Source: Paraburkholderia kururiensis
Lineage (GTDB): Bacteria > Pseudomonadota > Gammaproteobacteria > Burkholderiales > Burkholderiaceae
DNA length: 64,000 bases
Direction: 5' to 3'
Assembly (NCBI RefSeq): GCF_034424375.1
Contig: NZ_CP139965.1
Location: 744,001-808,000, forward strand
The notes beneath the pieces are model-generated. The model had not been told where the DNA came from, ran no database searches, and saw only the letters and a list, made by a program, of their open reading frames with translations. Every line of letters begins with the position of its first letter. Within the stretch, counting starts at the first letter, position 1. The translations under genes and the position numbers were made by a program. Shown piece after piece: positions 7,968 through 16,569 of this stretch.

Positions 7968-9482
7968 ATGAATCTGAAGACGAGGATCTTCCTGCTAGCC
8001 GTGGTGCCGTTTCTCGTGGCGATCGCGGGAATCGGCATCGGCGTGCGCCAGCAGGCGACTGCCCTCGCCCGCACGCAGCACGCCACCATGGAGGCGGCGT
8101 ACCTCTCCAGCAAGGAAATCGAACTCAAGCATTACGTCGATCTGGCCACCAGCGCCATCGCGCCGCTCTACGACAACGCGGCAGACGATGCGCGCGACGA
8201 CGCCACGCAGCGCGCCCGCGCGCTGGAGCGGCTCGAAAAGATGGACTTCGGCAAGGACGGCTACTTCTTCGTCTACGACATGCATGGCCGCTCGCTCATG
8301 CATCCGCGCGAGCCGAATCTGGTGGGCCGCGACCTCTGGGACCTGCGCGACCCGGGCGGCACGCTCACCATCCAGCGCCTCATCGCGGCGGCGGCGAACG
8401 GCGGCGGCTACGTGCGTTACATGTGGCACCGGCCGTCCACGGGCAAGCTTGCGCCGAAGCTGGGCTACGTCGTGCCGCTGCCGCGCTGGGGCTGGATGAT
8501 CGGCACCGGCATCTATCTGGACGACGTAAACGCGACGCTCGCGGGCATCGACGAACACGCGTCGGCCAACATCGAGCGCACGATGACGTGGATCGGCGGC
8601 ATCGCGCTCGCGGGCGTCGCCGTGATCGCGATCTGCGCGCTGGTGTTGAACGTGAGCGAGTACCGCAGCGCGGACGCGAAGCTCAAGCGCCTCGCGCAGC
8701 AGGTGGTCGAATCGCAGGAAAACGAGCGGGCGCGCCTTTCGCGCGAGCTGCACGACGGCATCAGCCAGATGATGGTGTCGGCGAAACTGCTGCTGGAATC
8801 GGCGCTCGCGCGGCTCGAGCGCGGCGAGACGCGCGTGCCGGCCGCGGAAACCGCGCTCGCCACGAGCCTCACGCGGCTCGGCGACACGCTGCGCGAAGTG
8901 CGCCGCATCTCGCACGCGCTGCGCCCCGCCATGCTCGACGACCTGGGCCTCGCCGCCGCGCTCGAACAGCTGAGCCGCGAGATGGGCGAAGAGACGGGCA
9001 TCGACATCGGCTTCACGCAGATCGCGCACACGCACGCGGCGGCCTTGCCCGACGCGGTGAACACGGTGCTCTTCCGGATCGCGCAGGAAGCACTCACGAA
9101 CATCGTGCGTCACGCCGAGGCGAAGCGCGCGGCGTTGACACTGGACGTGGCATCGAGCGCCGTCACCCTCACCGTCGCCGACAACGGCCGCGGCTTCGAC
9201 GTGGAGCGTGCCTTCGCCGACCCGCGCGCGGGCATCGGCCTGCGCAACATGCGCGAACGGCTGGAAACGCTGGGCGGCACGCTGGCCATCGCGTCCCAGC
9301 CCGGCCACACCATCATCAGCGCGCGCGTGCCGGTGAGCGCCGCGGCCGAGCCGGCACCCAGCGAACCTCTTGCGCCATCGCAGCCGCACAAGCGCACCAG
9401 CGACGAGCCCGCCGCGGACACTACCGCCGTCTATGCCGCCACCCTGCCCACGCCGGCCTCCCGCACCGGGACTTCGACATGA
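7968..9482 (+). CDS. NarX/UhpB-type sensor histidine kinase with Cache domain
   Basis: A membrane sensor kinase of 504 residues. TM1 is at about 8-27. A periplasmic single-Cache-like domain covers about 35-200 (GKDGYFFVYDMHGRSLMHP is characteristic). TM2 is at about 207-228, then a HisKA_3 dimerisation domain with the phosphorylated His262 in SRELHDGISQMM, and an HATPase domain (ALTNIVRHA, DNGRGF, GIGLRNMRERL). The last 50 residues are Pro/Ala-rich with no clear role. The start at 7968 puts TM1 at the N-terminus. The stop overlaps the start of the response regulator as ATGA, so the two are translationally coupled. The Cache type suggests small organic acids or similar ligands, but the signal is unknown. 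Confidence 0.9.
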   Translation: MNLKTRIFLLAVVPFLVAIAGIGIGVRQQATALARTQHATMEAAYLSSKEIELKHYVDLATSAIAPLYDNAADDARDDATQRARALERLEKMDFGKDGYFFVYDMHGRSLMHPREPNLVGRDLWDLRDPGGTLTIQRLIAAAANGGGYVRYMWHRPSTGKLAPKLGYVVPLPRWGWMIGTGIYLDDVNATLAGIDEHASANIERTMTWIGGIALAGVAVIAICALVLNVSEYRSADAKLKRLAQQVVESQENERARLSRELHDGISQMMVSAKLLLESALARLERGETRVPAAETALATSLTRLGDTLREVRRISHALRPAMLDDLGLAAALEQLSREMGEETGIDIGFTQIAHTHAAALPDAVNTVLFRIAQEALTNIVRHAEAKRAALTLDVASSAVTLTVADNGRGFDVERAFADPRAGIGLRNMRERLETLGGTLAIASQPGHTIISARVPVSAAAEPAPSEPLAPSQPHKRTSDEPAADTTAVYAATLPTPASRTGTST

Positions 9483-10132
9483 ACCACACCGCATCCCCTG
9501 CCCGCATCGTGCTCGTCGACGACCATCCGCTCGTGCGCGACGGACTGCGCGCGCGGCTCGAAGCCGTGCCGAACTTGCGGGTGGCGGGCGAAGCCGGCAA
9601 CGCCGACGAAGCGCTCGCGCTCGCCGAATCCATTGAACCGGACCTCGTACTGATGGACGTGGGGATGAACGGCATGAACGGCATCGCGCTCGCCAGCCTG
9701 TTTCACGAGCGCTTTCCGGGCATTCGCGTGCTGATGCTTTCCATGCACGACAACATCGAATACGTGACGCAGGCCGTGCGCGCGGGCGCGGGCGGCTACG
9801 TGCTGAAGGACTCGCCCGCGACCGAGATCGTCCACGCCATCGAGGCCGTGCTCGCGGGGCAGACGTTCTTCAGCGCGGGCATTGCGAAGAAGATGATCCA
9901 TGCGTCCGCGATGCAGACGCCGGTGGAACGGCTCACACCGCGCGAGCGCGACATTCTGGATGCGCTCGCGCTTGGGCTGTCGAGCAAGCAGATTGCCCAG
10001 CAGTGCGGCCTTTCCGTGCGCACGGTGGAGACCCACCGGCTCAACCTGAAGCGGAAGCTTGATATCGAGGGGCAGGCCGAACTGATCAAGTTCGCCGTGG
10101 AGCACCGCCGCGGGTCTGACCGCAAGCGGTGA
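9479..10132 (+). CDS. NarL/FixJ-family response regulator
   Basis: Partner of the upstream kinase. The receiver domain (about 8-125) carries the acidic pocket VLVDDHP, phospho-acceptor Asp60 (PDLVLMDVGMNG) and Lys in YVLKDSP. A LuxR-type helix-turn-helix lies at about 150-210 (LTPRERDILDALALGLSSKQIAQ and SVRTVETHRLNLKRKL). It is 217 residues, the usual size. Its ATG is shared with the kinase stop (ATGA at 9479-9482). Target genes cannot be read from the sequence. Confidence 0.93.
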   Translation: MNHTASPARIVLVDDHPLVRDGLRARLEAVPNLRVAGEAGNADEALALAESIEPDLVLMDVGMNGMNGIALASLFHERFPGIRVLMLSMHDNIEYVTQAVRAGAGGYVLKDSPATEIVHAIEAVLAGQTFFSAGIAKKMIHASAMQTPVERLTPRERDILDALALGLSSKQIAQQCGLSVRTVETHRLNLKRKLDIEGQAELIKFAVEHRRGSDRKR

Positions 10133-10141
10133 CCCGTGGGC

Positions 10142-10747
10142 TCAGCCCGCCGTTCGGGCGTTGTGGTCGACCAGGAACTTGATGAGCCCGTCGATGCCGC
10201 CCTTGGCGATCTGGTCGGCGAACTGCGTCTGATACACCTGGATCAGCCACGCGCCCATCATGTTGATGTCGTAAATCTTCCAGCCCGATGCCGTTTTTTC
10301 CAGGCGGTAGTCGATGGCGTCGTCGCCGCCGTTGCTGATCACGTGGGACTGCACGACGGTATCTTTCGCGCCCCCCGCGGTGCTGGAAGGCAGAAACTTG
10401 AACGTGACGTCCTGATTACGGAGCTGCGAGAGCGACTCGGCGTACGTGCGCACGAGCAGCGTCTGGAATTGCTGGTACAGCTGTTGCTGCTGCTCAGGGG
10501 TTGCAGTGGACCATGCCTTGCCCACTGCGATGCGCGCCGTGCGCTGGAAGTTCGTGTACGGCACGAAGTGCGTCTGCACCACCTGCGTGATCTTGCCCAT
10601 GTCGCCGCCGCGCGCCTGCGAGTCGGCCTTCATTGCCGTCACGGTGCCTTCGACGGCGTTCTTCACCACGGCATCCGGCGTGGCCTGGGCAAAAGCCGAG
10701 GTGGACACCACGAAAGCTGCCACACAAGCTGACAAATAACGTTTCAT
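10142..10747 (-). CDS. hpnM: MlaC/Ttg2D-family periplasmic lipid carrier, HpnM-like
   Basis: A periplasmic protein with a cleavable signal peptide (residues 1-21, ending SAFAQA) and the MlaC/Tol_Tol_Ttg2 fold (TPEQQQQLYQQFQTLLVRTY and GWKIYDINMMGAWLIQVYQTQF are characteristic). MlaC proteins shuttle lipids through the periplasm; those beside HpnN are called HpnM and are thought to help hopanoid traffic. It is 201 residues. It is divergent from hpnN, and the two share a 176-base promoter region. The annotation as HpnM rather than plain MlaC rests on this neighbourhood. Confidence 0.82.
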   Translation of the reverse strand: MKRYLSACVAAFVVSTSAFAQATPDAVVKNAVEGTVTAMKADSQARGGDMGKITQVVQTHFVPYTNFQRTARIAVGKAWSTATPEQQQQLYQQFQTLLVRTYAESLSQLRNQDVTFKFLPSSTAGGAKDTVVQSHVISNGGDDAIDYRLEKTASGWKIYDINMMGAWLIQVYQTQFADQIAKGGIDGLIKFLVDHNARTAG

Positions 10748-10805
10748 TGCTGTTCCGGACTTAAAAAGAGGTGCGGATCGCGTCGATCGCGCCCCGCAAC
10801 GGGCC

Positions 10806-10876
10806 AGTATACCGACTTTGGTCCAGCCGCCTGGCGTGCCGCGCTGCCGCGCCCGCGCGGGCGGCGTCGGTATACT
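10806..10876. promoter_or_regulatory. mirror-image divergent promoters for hpnM and hpnN
   Basis: The 11-base sequence GTCGGTATACT occurs at 10866-10876 on the plus strand, and its exact complement AGTATACCGAC occurs at 10806-10816. Each contains a good sigma-70 -10 box (TATACT) facing its own gene, 47 bases before the hpnN start and 58 bases before the hpnM start. The two -10 regions are back to back, and no clear -35 is present for either. Confidence 0.5.
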
Positions 10877-10923
10877 TGTGCGCTCTTTCCAGACAACACG
10901 CCATCGACAGGGCCCCCGCCTGT

Positions 10924-13557
10924 ATGCTGAAGCCATTTATCGTCCGCCTCGTCGCGTGGTCCGTACGCCGCCCGGCGTGGGTCATCGCCGTCTCCCTGAT
11001 ACTCGCCGTTCTGAGCAGCTTCTACGTTGCCCAACACTTTCGCATCAACACCGACGTCAGCCAGCTGATCGAAAACGACAAGGACTGGGCCGCGCTCGGC
11101 GACGCCATCGACCAGGCCTTCCCGCAACGCACCCAGACCGTGCTGGTCGTGGTGGAAGCGGACGCCCCCGAATTCGCCGACACGGCTGCCGACGAACTGG
11201 CCGCCAGCCTCAAGAAAGATACGAGCGAGTTCAGCTCGGTCACGCAGCCCGCAGGCGGGCCCTTTTTCCAGCACAACGGCCTGCTCTTCCTGCCGGTGAA
11301 CGACGTGCTCAACACCACCGGCCAGCTCGTGCAGGCGCGTCCGCTGGTGAATGCCCTTGCGCAGGATCCGAGCCTGACCGGCCTTGCCGGCGTGCTCACC
11401 ACGAGCCTGATGTTGCCGCTGCAGATCGGCCAGGTGAAGCTGCCCAACATGGCGCATCTGCTCTCGCAAAGCGCCGACGTGCTCGACCGCGTGCTGGCCG
11501 GCCAGCATCCGGCGTTTTCGTGGCGCGGACTCGTCGATAAAGACGCCGCCGCGAAACCGGCTTACGCGTTCGTCACCGTGCAGCCGGTGCTCAACTACGC
11601 GAAGCTGCGCGCGGGCGCGAGCGCCTCGGAAGCCATTCGCGCCCAGGCCGCCGCGCTGCACCTCGACACGCGCTACGGCGCGAAGGTGCGGCTTACGGGC
11701 GAACAGCCGCTCGCCGACGAGGAATTCGCCTCCGTCGAAGACGGCGCCGCGCTGAACGGCGCCATCACCCTGCTCGTCGTGCTCGGCATTCTGTGGCTCG
11801 CGCTGCGTTCGGGCCGCATGATCGTCGCGGTGCTCGTGACGCTCGCGGTCGGCCTCGCCGTGACCGCGGCGCTCGGTCTGATGATGGTGAGCGCGCTCAA
11901 CATGATCTCCGTGGCGTTCATGGTGCTGTTCGTCGGCCTGGGCGTGGACTTCGGCGTGCAGTTCGGCGTGAAGTACCGCGAGGAGCGCTACCACGAAGAC
12001 CGTATCGAGACCGCGCTCGTCAATACCGGCCGCAGCGTGGGCGTGCCGCTCACGCTGGCCGCCGTGGCCGTGGCCGAGAGCTTCTTTTCGTTCCTGCCCA
12101 CGGCCTATCGCGGCGTGTCCGAACTTGGGCGGATTGCCGGCGTCGGCATGTTCGTCGCCTATTTCGCAAGCATGACGCTGCTGCCGGCGCTCATCAAACT
12201 GTTCGCGCCGCCGGGCGAAGCCACGCCGCCGGGCTTCAAGCAACTCGCGCCCGTCGACGCGTTTCTGGACCGCCACCGCAAACCGGTGCTGATCGGCACG
12301 CTCGTCGTCGTGGTGGGCGCCTCGCCGCTGCTCGCACGTCTTCAGTTCGACTTCAACCCGCTGCATCTGAAAGATCCGCATACGGAGTCGATGGCCACGC
12401 TGCTCGCGCTGAAGAACTCGCCCGTCATCTCGGTCAACGACGTGAGCGTGCTGGGCTCGTCGCTCGCGGACGCGGACCGCATCGCGTCACACCTCTCCGC
12501 GCTGCCGCAGGTGGGCCGCACGACGACGCTCTCCAGCTTCATACCCGGCGACCAGCAGCAGAAGATGATGCTCATTGCGAGCGCCGCCCAGCAGCTTCTG
12601 CCCGCGCTCACGCAAGCTCCGGCACCGGCCGCCACCGACGCCGTGCGCGTCGCGGCGCTCAAGCGCGCGGCGAACCAGCTCTCGCTCGCCGCCGACGAGC
12701 ACCCGGGCGCGGGCGCCGCCGAAGCGAAGCACCTCTCGGCCACGCTGACGAAGCTCGCCAACGCAGACGCCGCCACGCGCGATCGCGCCGAAAAGGCCAT
12801 CGCCGAACCGTTGAGGCTCGCGCTCGGACAGCTCGCGAACCTGCTGCAACCCACGGAGATCACCCGCGCCACGCTGCCGCCCGGCATCGTGCGCGACTGG
12901 GTGGCGCCGGACGGCCACGCGCTCGTGGACGTCGCGCCGAAAGTGCCGCCCGGCGTGGATCCCAACGACGACGTCATGCTGCGCAACTTCGCGCACGCCG
13001 TGAAGGCCGCCGAGCCCGGCGCCATCGGCGGCCCGATCTCGATCCTCCATTCGGCCAACACCATCATCAAGGCGTTCCTGCAGGCCGGCGCGTGGGCGGT
13101 GCTCTCCATTACGGTGCTGCTGTGGCTCGCGCTGCGACGCTTCGCCGACGTGCTGCGCACGCTGATTCCGCTGCTGGTGTCCGCCGTGGTGACGCTCGAG
13201 CTTTGCGTGGTTTTCGGCATGCCTCTCAACTTTGCGAATATCATCGCGCTTCCGCTGATGCTGGGCGTGGGCGTCGCCTTCAAGATCTACTTCGTCATGG
13301 CGTGGCGCTCGGGCCAGACGGGGCTGCTTCAATCGAGCCTCACGCACGCGGTGATGTTCAGCGCCGCCACCACGGCGACGGCGTTCGGCAGCCTGTGGCT
13401 CTCGCATCACCCGGGCACGTCCAGCATGGGGCGGCTGCTCGCGCTCGCGCTCTTCTGCACGCTGATCGGCGCCGTGGTGTTCCAGCCGGTACTGATGGGC
13501 CGACCCCGCGTGGAGCGCGCGCGCAAAACAAAACAACTTCAGGGAATCGATCAATGA
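10924..13557 (+). CDS. hpnN: hopanoid transporter HpnN (RND/MMPL superfamily)
   Basis: An inner-membrane RND-type transporter of 877 residues, implicated in moving hopanoids from the inner to the outer membrane. It has the classical two-half layout: TM1 (about 16-36), a large periplasmic loop, a five- or six-helix block around residues 275-430 containing GLGVDFGVQFGVKYREERY, TM7 near residue 455, a second periplasmic loop, and a second helix block from about 715 to the end. The GVDFGVQF motif is typical of the HpnN/MMPL group. The ATG at 10924 places TM1 at the N-terminus. Its stop overlaps the mlaA start as ATGA, implying coupled translation with the outer-membrane lipoprotein. Confidence 0.9.
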   Translation: MLKPFIVRLVAWSVRRPAWVIAVSLILAVLSSFYVAQHFRINTDVSQLIENDKDWAALGDAIDQAFPQRTQTVLVVVEADAPEFADTAADELAASLKKDTSEFSSVTQPAGGPFFQHNGLLFLPVNDVLNTTGQLVQARPLVNALAQDPSLTGLAGVLTTSLMLPLQIGQVKLPNMAHLLSQSADVLDRVLAGQHPAFSWRGLVDKDAAAKPAYAFVTVQPVLNYAKLRAGASASEAIRAQAAALHLDTRYGAKVRLTGEQPLADEEFASVEDGAALNGAITLLVVLGILWLALRSGRMIVAVLVTLAVGLAVTAALGLMMVSALNMISVAFMVLFVGLGVDFGVQFGVKYREERYHEDRIETALVNTGRSVGVPLTLAAVAVAESFFSFLPTAYRGVSELGRIAGVGMFVAYFASMTLLPALIKLFAPPGEATPPGFKQLAPVDAFLDRHRKPVLIGTLVVVVGASPLLARLQFDFNPLHLKDPHTESMATLLALKNSPVISVNDVSVLGSSLADADRIASHLSALPQVGRTTTLSSFIPGDQQQKMMLIASAAQQLLPALTQAPAPAATDAVRVAALKRAANQLSLAADEHPGAGAAEAKHLSATLTKLANADAATRDRAEKAIAEPLRLALGQLANLLQPTEITRATLPPGIVRDWVAPDGHALVDVAPKVPPGVDPNDDVMLRNFAHAVKAAEPGAIGGPISILHSANTIIKAFLQAGAWAVLSITVLLWLALRRFADVLRTLIPLLVSAVVTLELCVVFGMPLNFANIIALPLMLGVGVAFKIYFVMAWRSGQTGLLQSSLTHAVMFSAATTATAFGSLWLSHHPGTSSMGRLLALALFCTLIGAVVFQPVLMGRPRVERARKTKQLQGIDQ

Positions 13558-14567
13558 AGAAGCGAAACGCCGCACTGGTGCTTGCAACCGTAGGCGCGAC
13601 CGCCCTGACGTCCGGCTGCGCAACCGGCCCGGAGCGCAAACCCGGCGACCCGCTGGAGCCGATGAACCGCGCCATCTTCAAGTTCAACGACACGGTGGAC
13701 CAGGCCATCGCGGTGCCCATCGCGAAGGGCTACCAGAAGGTGACGCCGCAGCCGTTTCGCACGGCGGTGAGCAACTTCTTTTCGAACCTCGGCGACATCA
13801 GCAACTTCGCCAACGACCTGCTGCAGCTGAAGATCACGGACGCCACCGAAGACCTCATGCGCGTGGCGTTCAACTCCACCTTCGGCCTGGGCGGCCTGCT
13901 CGACTGGGCGACACCTGCCGGCCTGCCCAAACACAAACAGGACTTCGGGCTCACGCTCGGCCGCTGGGGCATTCCGTCGGGGCCGTACCTGGTGCTGCCT
14001 ATCTTCGGTCCAAGCTCGTTCCGCGACAGCGTGGGCCTTGCCGTGGACGTGCGCTTCAATCCGATGAACTACATGGAGCCGGCGGTACGCAATCCGATGT
14101 ATGGCGCGCAGTTCGTGAGCGTGCGCTCCGACCTGCTGGGCGCGTCGAACCTGCTGGAACAGGCGGCGCTCGACAAGTACTCGTTCGTGCGCGACGCCTA
14201 TACGCAGCAGCGCAAGTCGCTTTTGAAAAGCTCCTCGGCGCCGCCTGCGTTGCCGGATTACGGCGACCCGGGAGCGTCGGATGATGGCGACACGGGCAAT
14301 GCCGGCGGCGCGCCTGCTGCGGGCGGTGCGGCGGGGGCGGCCGGTACTGCTGCGGCTAGCGGCGCGGCGGCGGACACCACGCCGGCAACCGGTGCGGCGG
14401 GTAACGCCGCGGCAGCGGGCGCCGCTGGCGCGCCGGGAGCAGGCGTAAGCGGCAAGGCCGGAACGGCCGCGCCGGCCAAGGCCGCGTCCGGGCCCAATGA
14501 GACTGCGGCGCCGGCTGCGGCGTCCGATGGTGCCGCTACGCCTGCCAGCGCGCCTGCGGCGCAGTAA
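13554..14567 (+). CDS. mlaA: MlaA/VacJ-family outer-membrane lipoprotein with Ala/Gly-rich tail
   Basis: MlaA works with porins to remove phospholipids from the outer leaflet of the outer membrane. The 337-residue protein has a lipoprotein signal (lipobox TSGC around residue 21), then the VacJ domain to about residue 225 (DPLEPMNRAIFKFND, NFFSNLGDISNFANDLLQ, FGLTLGRWGIPSGPYLVLP). A low-complexity Ala/Gly/Thr/Pro-rich tail of about 100 residues follows, longer than in typical MlaA. Start and stop of the neighbours overlap (ATGA with hpnN). Coupling of MlaA to HpnN, with HpnM divergent, suggests a combined hopanoid and phospholipid pathway. A strong terminator follows. Confidence 0.92.
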   Translation: MKKRNAALVLATVGATALTSGCATGPERKPGDPLEPMNRAIFKFNDTVDQAIAVPIAKGYQKVTPQPFRTAVSNFFSNLGDISNFANDLLQLKITDATEDLMRVAFNSTFGLGGLLDWATPAGLPKHKQDFGLTLGRWGIPSGPYLVLPIFGPSSFRDSVGLAVDVRFNPMNYMEPAVRNPMYGAQFVSVRSDLLGASNLLEQAALDKYSFVRDAYTQQRKSLLKSSSAPPALPDYGDPGASDDGDTGNAGGAPAAGGAAGAAGTAAASGAAADTTPATGAAGNAAAAGAAGAPGAGVSGKAGTAAPAKAASGPNETAAPAAASDGAATPASAPAAQ

Positions 14568-14668
14568 AGGCGCGACGTGGAACGCCTGGCGAGGCGCCAA
14601 CCGCTGCTGCTCCGGCTCCAGAGTCCGCCACGCGCCTGATCCCGCGCTCCCCGGCGCAGCAGCAACCA

Positions 14669-14703
14669 AAAGCCCTGCAAGGCGTGACGCCTTGCAGGGC
14701 TTT
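14669..14703 (+). terminator. strong hairpin terminator after mlaA
   Basis: A perfect 16-base-pair stem (AAAGCCCTGCAAGGCG at 14669-14684, its complement at 14688-14703) with a three-base loop ends in TTTGTATTGT. The A-rich left flank makes it potentially bidirectional. It separates mlaA from the thioesterase gene on the other strand. Confidence 0.85.
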
Positions 14704-14797
14704 GTATTGTATGCAGCAACGGACCTTTTCTTCTTCGCCGAACCGCTGCGCGAAAACCATACAGAAGCAGCGGCCATCTGGCCGCCGCCACACGCCG

Positions 14798-15298
14798 TTA
14801 GTGCGCCGCTTGCTCTTCCGGTTCGTGGTCCGCCTCTTCGCCGCCTTCCAGCAATGCGCCGGGCGCCGCCGCCACGGCACGGGCCGCAGTCTGCGAGCGT
14901 TCGAGATGGCGCGCGAACGCTTCGTCGGCGTAACGGATGCGCTCGCGTCCGTGCGGCGCCGGGTTGCCCTGCTCGTCGAGATTGACGAACACCATCTTCT
15001 CGATGGTCAAGATGCTCTTGCGCGTGATCTTGTTGCGCACTTCGCAGCGCAGCGTGATGGACGTGCGCCCGAAATGCGTCGCCGTCATGCCCAGTTCGAT
15101 GATGTCGCCCTGGCGCGCCGAACTGACGAAATTGATTTCCGACATGAACTTCGTCACGACGCGCTGGTTGTCGAGCTGGCAAATCGCGTAAATCGCGGCT
15201 TCTTCGTCGATCCAGCGCAGCAGGCTACCGCCGAACAGCGTGCCGTTGGGGTTCAGGTCTTCGGGCTTGACCCATTTGCGGGTGTGGAAATTCATCAT
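14798..15298 (-). CDS. acyl-CoA thioesterase (hot-dog fold, YciA type)
   Basis: A 166-residue cytosolic acyl-CoA hydrolase. Family marks are the catalytic region NPNGTLFGGSLLRWIDEEAA (Asn, Gly-Gly and Asp positions), EINFVSSARQGDIIELG and the strand LRCEVRNKITRKSILTIEKMVFVNLDE. The C-terminal 35 residues are a charged, non-conserved tail. Two adjacent Met codons (15298 or 15295) can start translation. A long imperfect inverted repeat lies 47 bases upstream and probably controls it. The physiological acyl-CoA is unknown. Confidence 0.88.
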   Translation of the reverse strand: MMNFHTRKWVKPEDLNPNGTLFGGSLLRWIDEEAAIYAICQLDNQRVVTKFMSEINFVSSARQGDIIELGMTATHFGRTSITLRCEVRNKITRKSILTIEKMVFVNLDEQGNPAPHGRERIRYADEAFARHLERSQTAARAVAAAPGALLEGGEEADHEPEEQAAH

Positions 15299-15344
15299 CT
15301 GGCGTGCCTCGATCAGTGCGGTCCGGCCCGACGTATTGGGGCAA

Positions 15345-15394
15345 GACTAGGGTTAACTCTTATCTTATAACAGATATAAGGGTTTACCCTAGTC
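15345..15394. promoter_or_regulatory. 19-bp imperfect inverted repeat, probable operator
   Basis: Arms GACTAGGGTTAACTCTTAT (15345-15363) and its near complement (15376-15394) match at 17 of 19 positions, with a 12-base AT-rich centre. The arms include the palindromic core GGGTTTACCC. It lies just upstream of the thioesterase gene and could overlap its promoter. I do not recognise the regulator. Confidence 0.6.
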
Positions 15395-15464
15395 AATACA
15401 AGCCCCCCCGCGTGCTGCCCGAGCCGCCCCCCGCCCCGATACGAAGTCCCCCAGGGCAGCGGCT

Positions 15465-15962
15465 CTAGCCGTGTAGCCGCAAACCCTTGAGCGCCTTGTC
15501 CACGCGTCCTTTCTCGCCGCGCAGGGCGATGCCGACCAGCCTCAGTTCATCGGTCGGCACTGCTGCCACGGCGGCGCGGTTGTCGTCGTCGTGGCCGGTA
15601 TCGAACAGGTCTTCCGTGAAGATCGACATGTCCAGTTCGCGTTCGGACACCCGCTTGAATGCGCGGCGCAGTTCTTCGTCGCTAGCGGAATAGACGAGCA
15701 CCGGCTGCCGGAACATCGGCAGATACGACTTGCCCGACCCATCCACGTAACGCGGCCCCACCACGCCTTCGACAGTCGCCGCAATGCCGCTCACGATGAA
15801 CGCCGTGACGTTCAGCTTCTTCCAGACGGGCAGGTCGTCCCGCAGGATCACCGCAATCTTGGTATCGAAAACGGGCCGTGCCTGCACGGCTTCCACTGCC
15901 GACGCGCCCGCAGCAGAAGCCGGAGCGGGATTGGCGCGCGCATCCTCGTTCGTCAGATCCAT
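15465..15962 (-). CDS. DUF2000 family protein
   Basis: A 165-residue protein matching the DUF2000 pattern: KIAVILRDDLPVWKKLNV, GPRYVDGSGKSYLPMFRQPV, then the region around FTEDLFDTGHDDDNRAAVA and the C-terminal KALKGLRLHG. The fold resembles peptidyl-tRNA hydrolase II, but no function is established. The first 28 residues are an Ala-rich extension. Its start overlaps the end of the cupin gene by 10 bases, so they are co-translated. An AraC regulator lies just upstream, a common grouping for this family. Confidence 0.85.
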   Translation of the reverse strand: MDLTNEDARANPAPASAAGASAVEAVQARPVFDTKIAVILRDDLPVWKKLNVTAFIVSGIAATVEGVVGPRYVDGSGKSYLPMFRQPVLVYSASDEELRRAFKRVSERELDMSIFTEDLFDTGHDDDNRAAVAAVPTDELRLVGIALRGEKGRVDKALKGLRLHG

Positions 15963-16351
15963 ACGTCGTTCCTCGCCGTGCGTTCGTTAGTCTCGCGGCC
16001 GGTGTTGAGCACACCGCGCGGCTCGATCAGCATCATCTGGACTTCGCCCTCGGCGAACGGCTTGTGCTCTGTGCCCTTCGGCACCACGAACATCTCGCCC
16101 GCGCCGACATGGACGCAGCCGTCGCGGAAATCGATGCGCAGCGTGCCTTCGAGCACGATGAAGGTCTCGTCGGTATCGGGATGGTCGTGCCAGAGGAAGT
16201 CGCCCTGGATCTTCACGAGCTTGAACTGGTAGTCGTTCATTTCGGCGACTACGCGCTGCTGCCACTGGTCGTGGATGAGTGCGAGCCTGGCCGCCAGATT
16301 GATGGGCGCGTACGCCGTTTCAGCTGGGGCGTGATGGTCGGTGGGTGTCAT
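15953..16351 (-). CDS. cupin domain protein
   Basis: A 132-residue single-domain cupin. The metal-binding motif 1 is seen as HDHPDTDETFIVLEG and motif 2 as GAGEMFVVPKGTEHKPF. The N-terminal FKLVKIQGDFLWHDH is typical of mannose-6-phosphate-isomerase-like small cupins. It overlaps the downstream DUF2000 gene by 10 bases. It probably binds a divalent metal; substrate unknown. The upstream AraC gene on the same strand is the likely regulator. Confidence 0.85.
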   Translation of the reverse strand: MTPTDHHAPAETAYAPINLAARLALIHDQWQQRVVAEMNDYQFKLVKIQGDFLWHDHPDTDETFIVLEGTLRIDFRDGCVHVGAGEMFVVPKGTEHKPFAEGEVQMMLIEPRGVLNTGRETNERTARNDVWI

Positions 16352-16569
16352 GTGCGTCTCCTTCGTCAGATGCTACGAAGGGCGAGCGTAGACGGCGCGC
16401 GCTCAATGCGTCTTGAACGATTGTGCAAGCAGGGGCGGAAGTGGGCGGCTCACCGGGCCGCGGCGCGGGAAGCCCAATTCGACCTCGCCGCCCGCCGATG
16501 CATGGTCTGCCGGCCCTCGGCGTGATGGCTGAACGGACCGGCCAGGCTGATCGACTCGACAGTGGCCGC

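Noticed and set aside
7955..9478. Second long frame in the same strand as the sensor kinase
   Set aside because: It is an out-of-phase reading of the kinase with an Arg-rich composition; the kinase frame carries all motifs.
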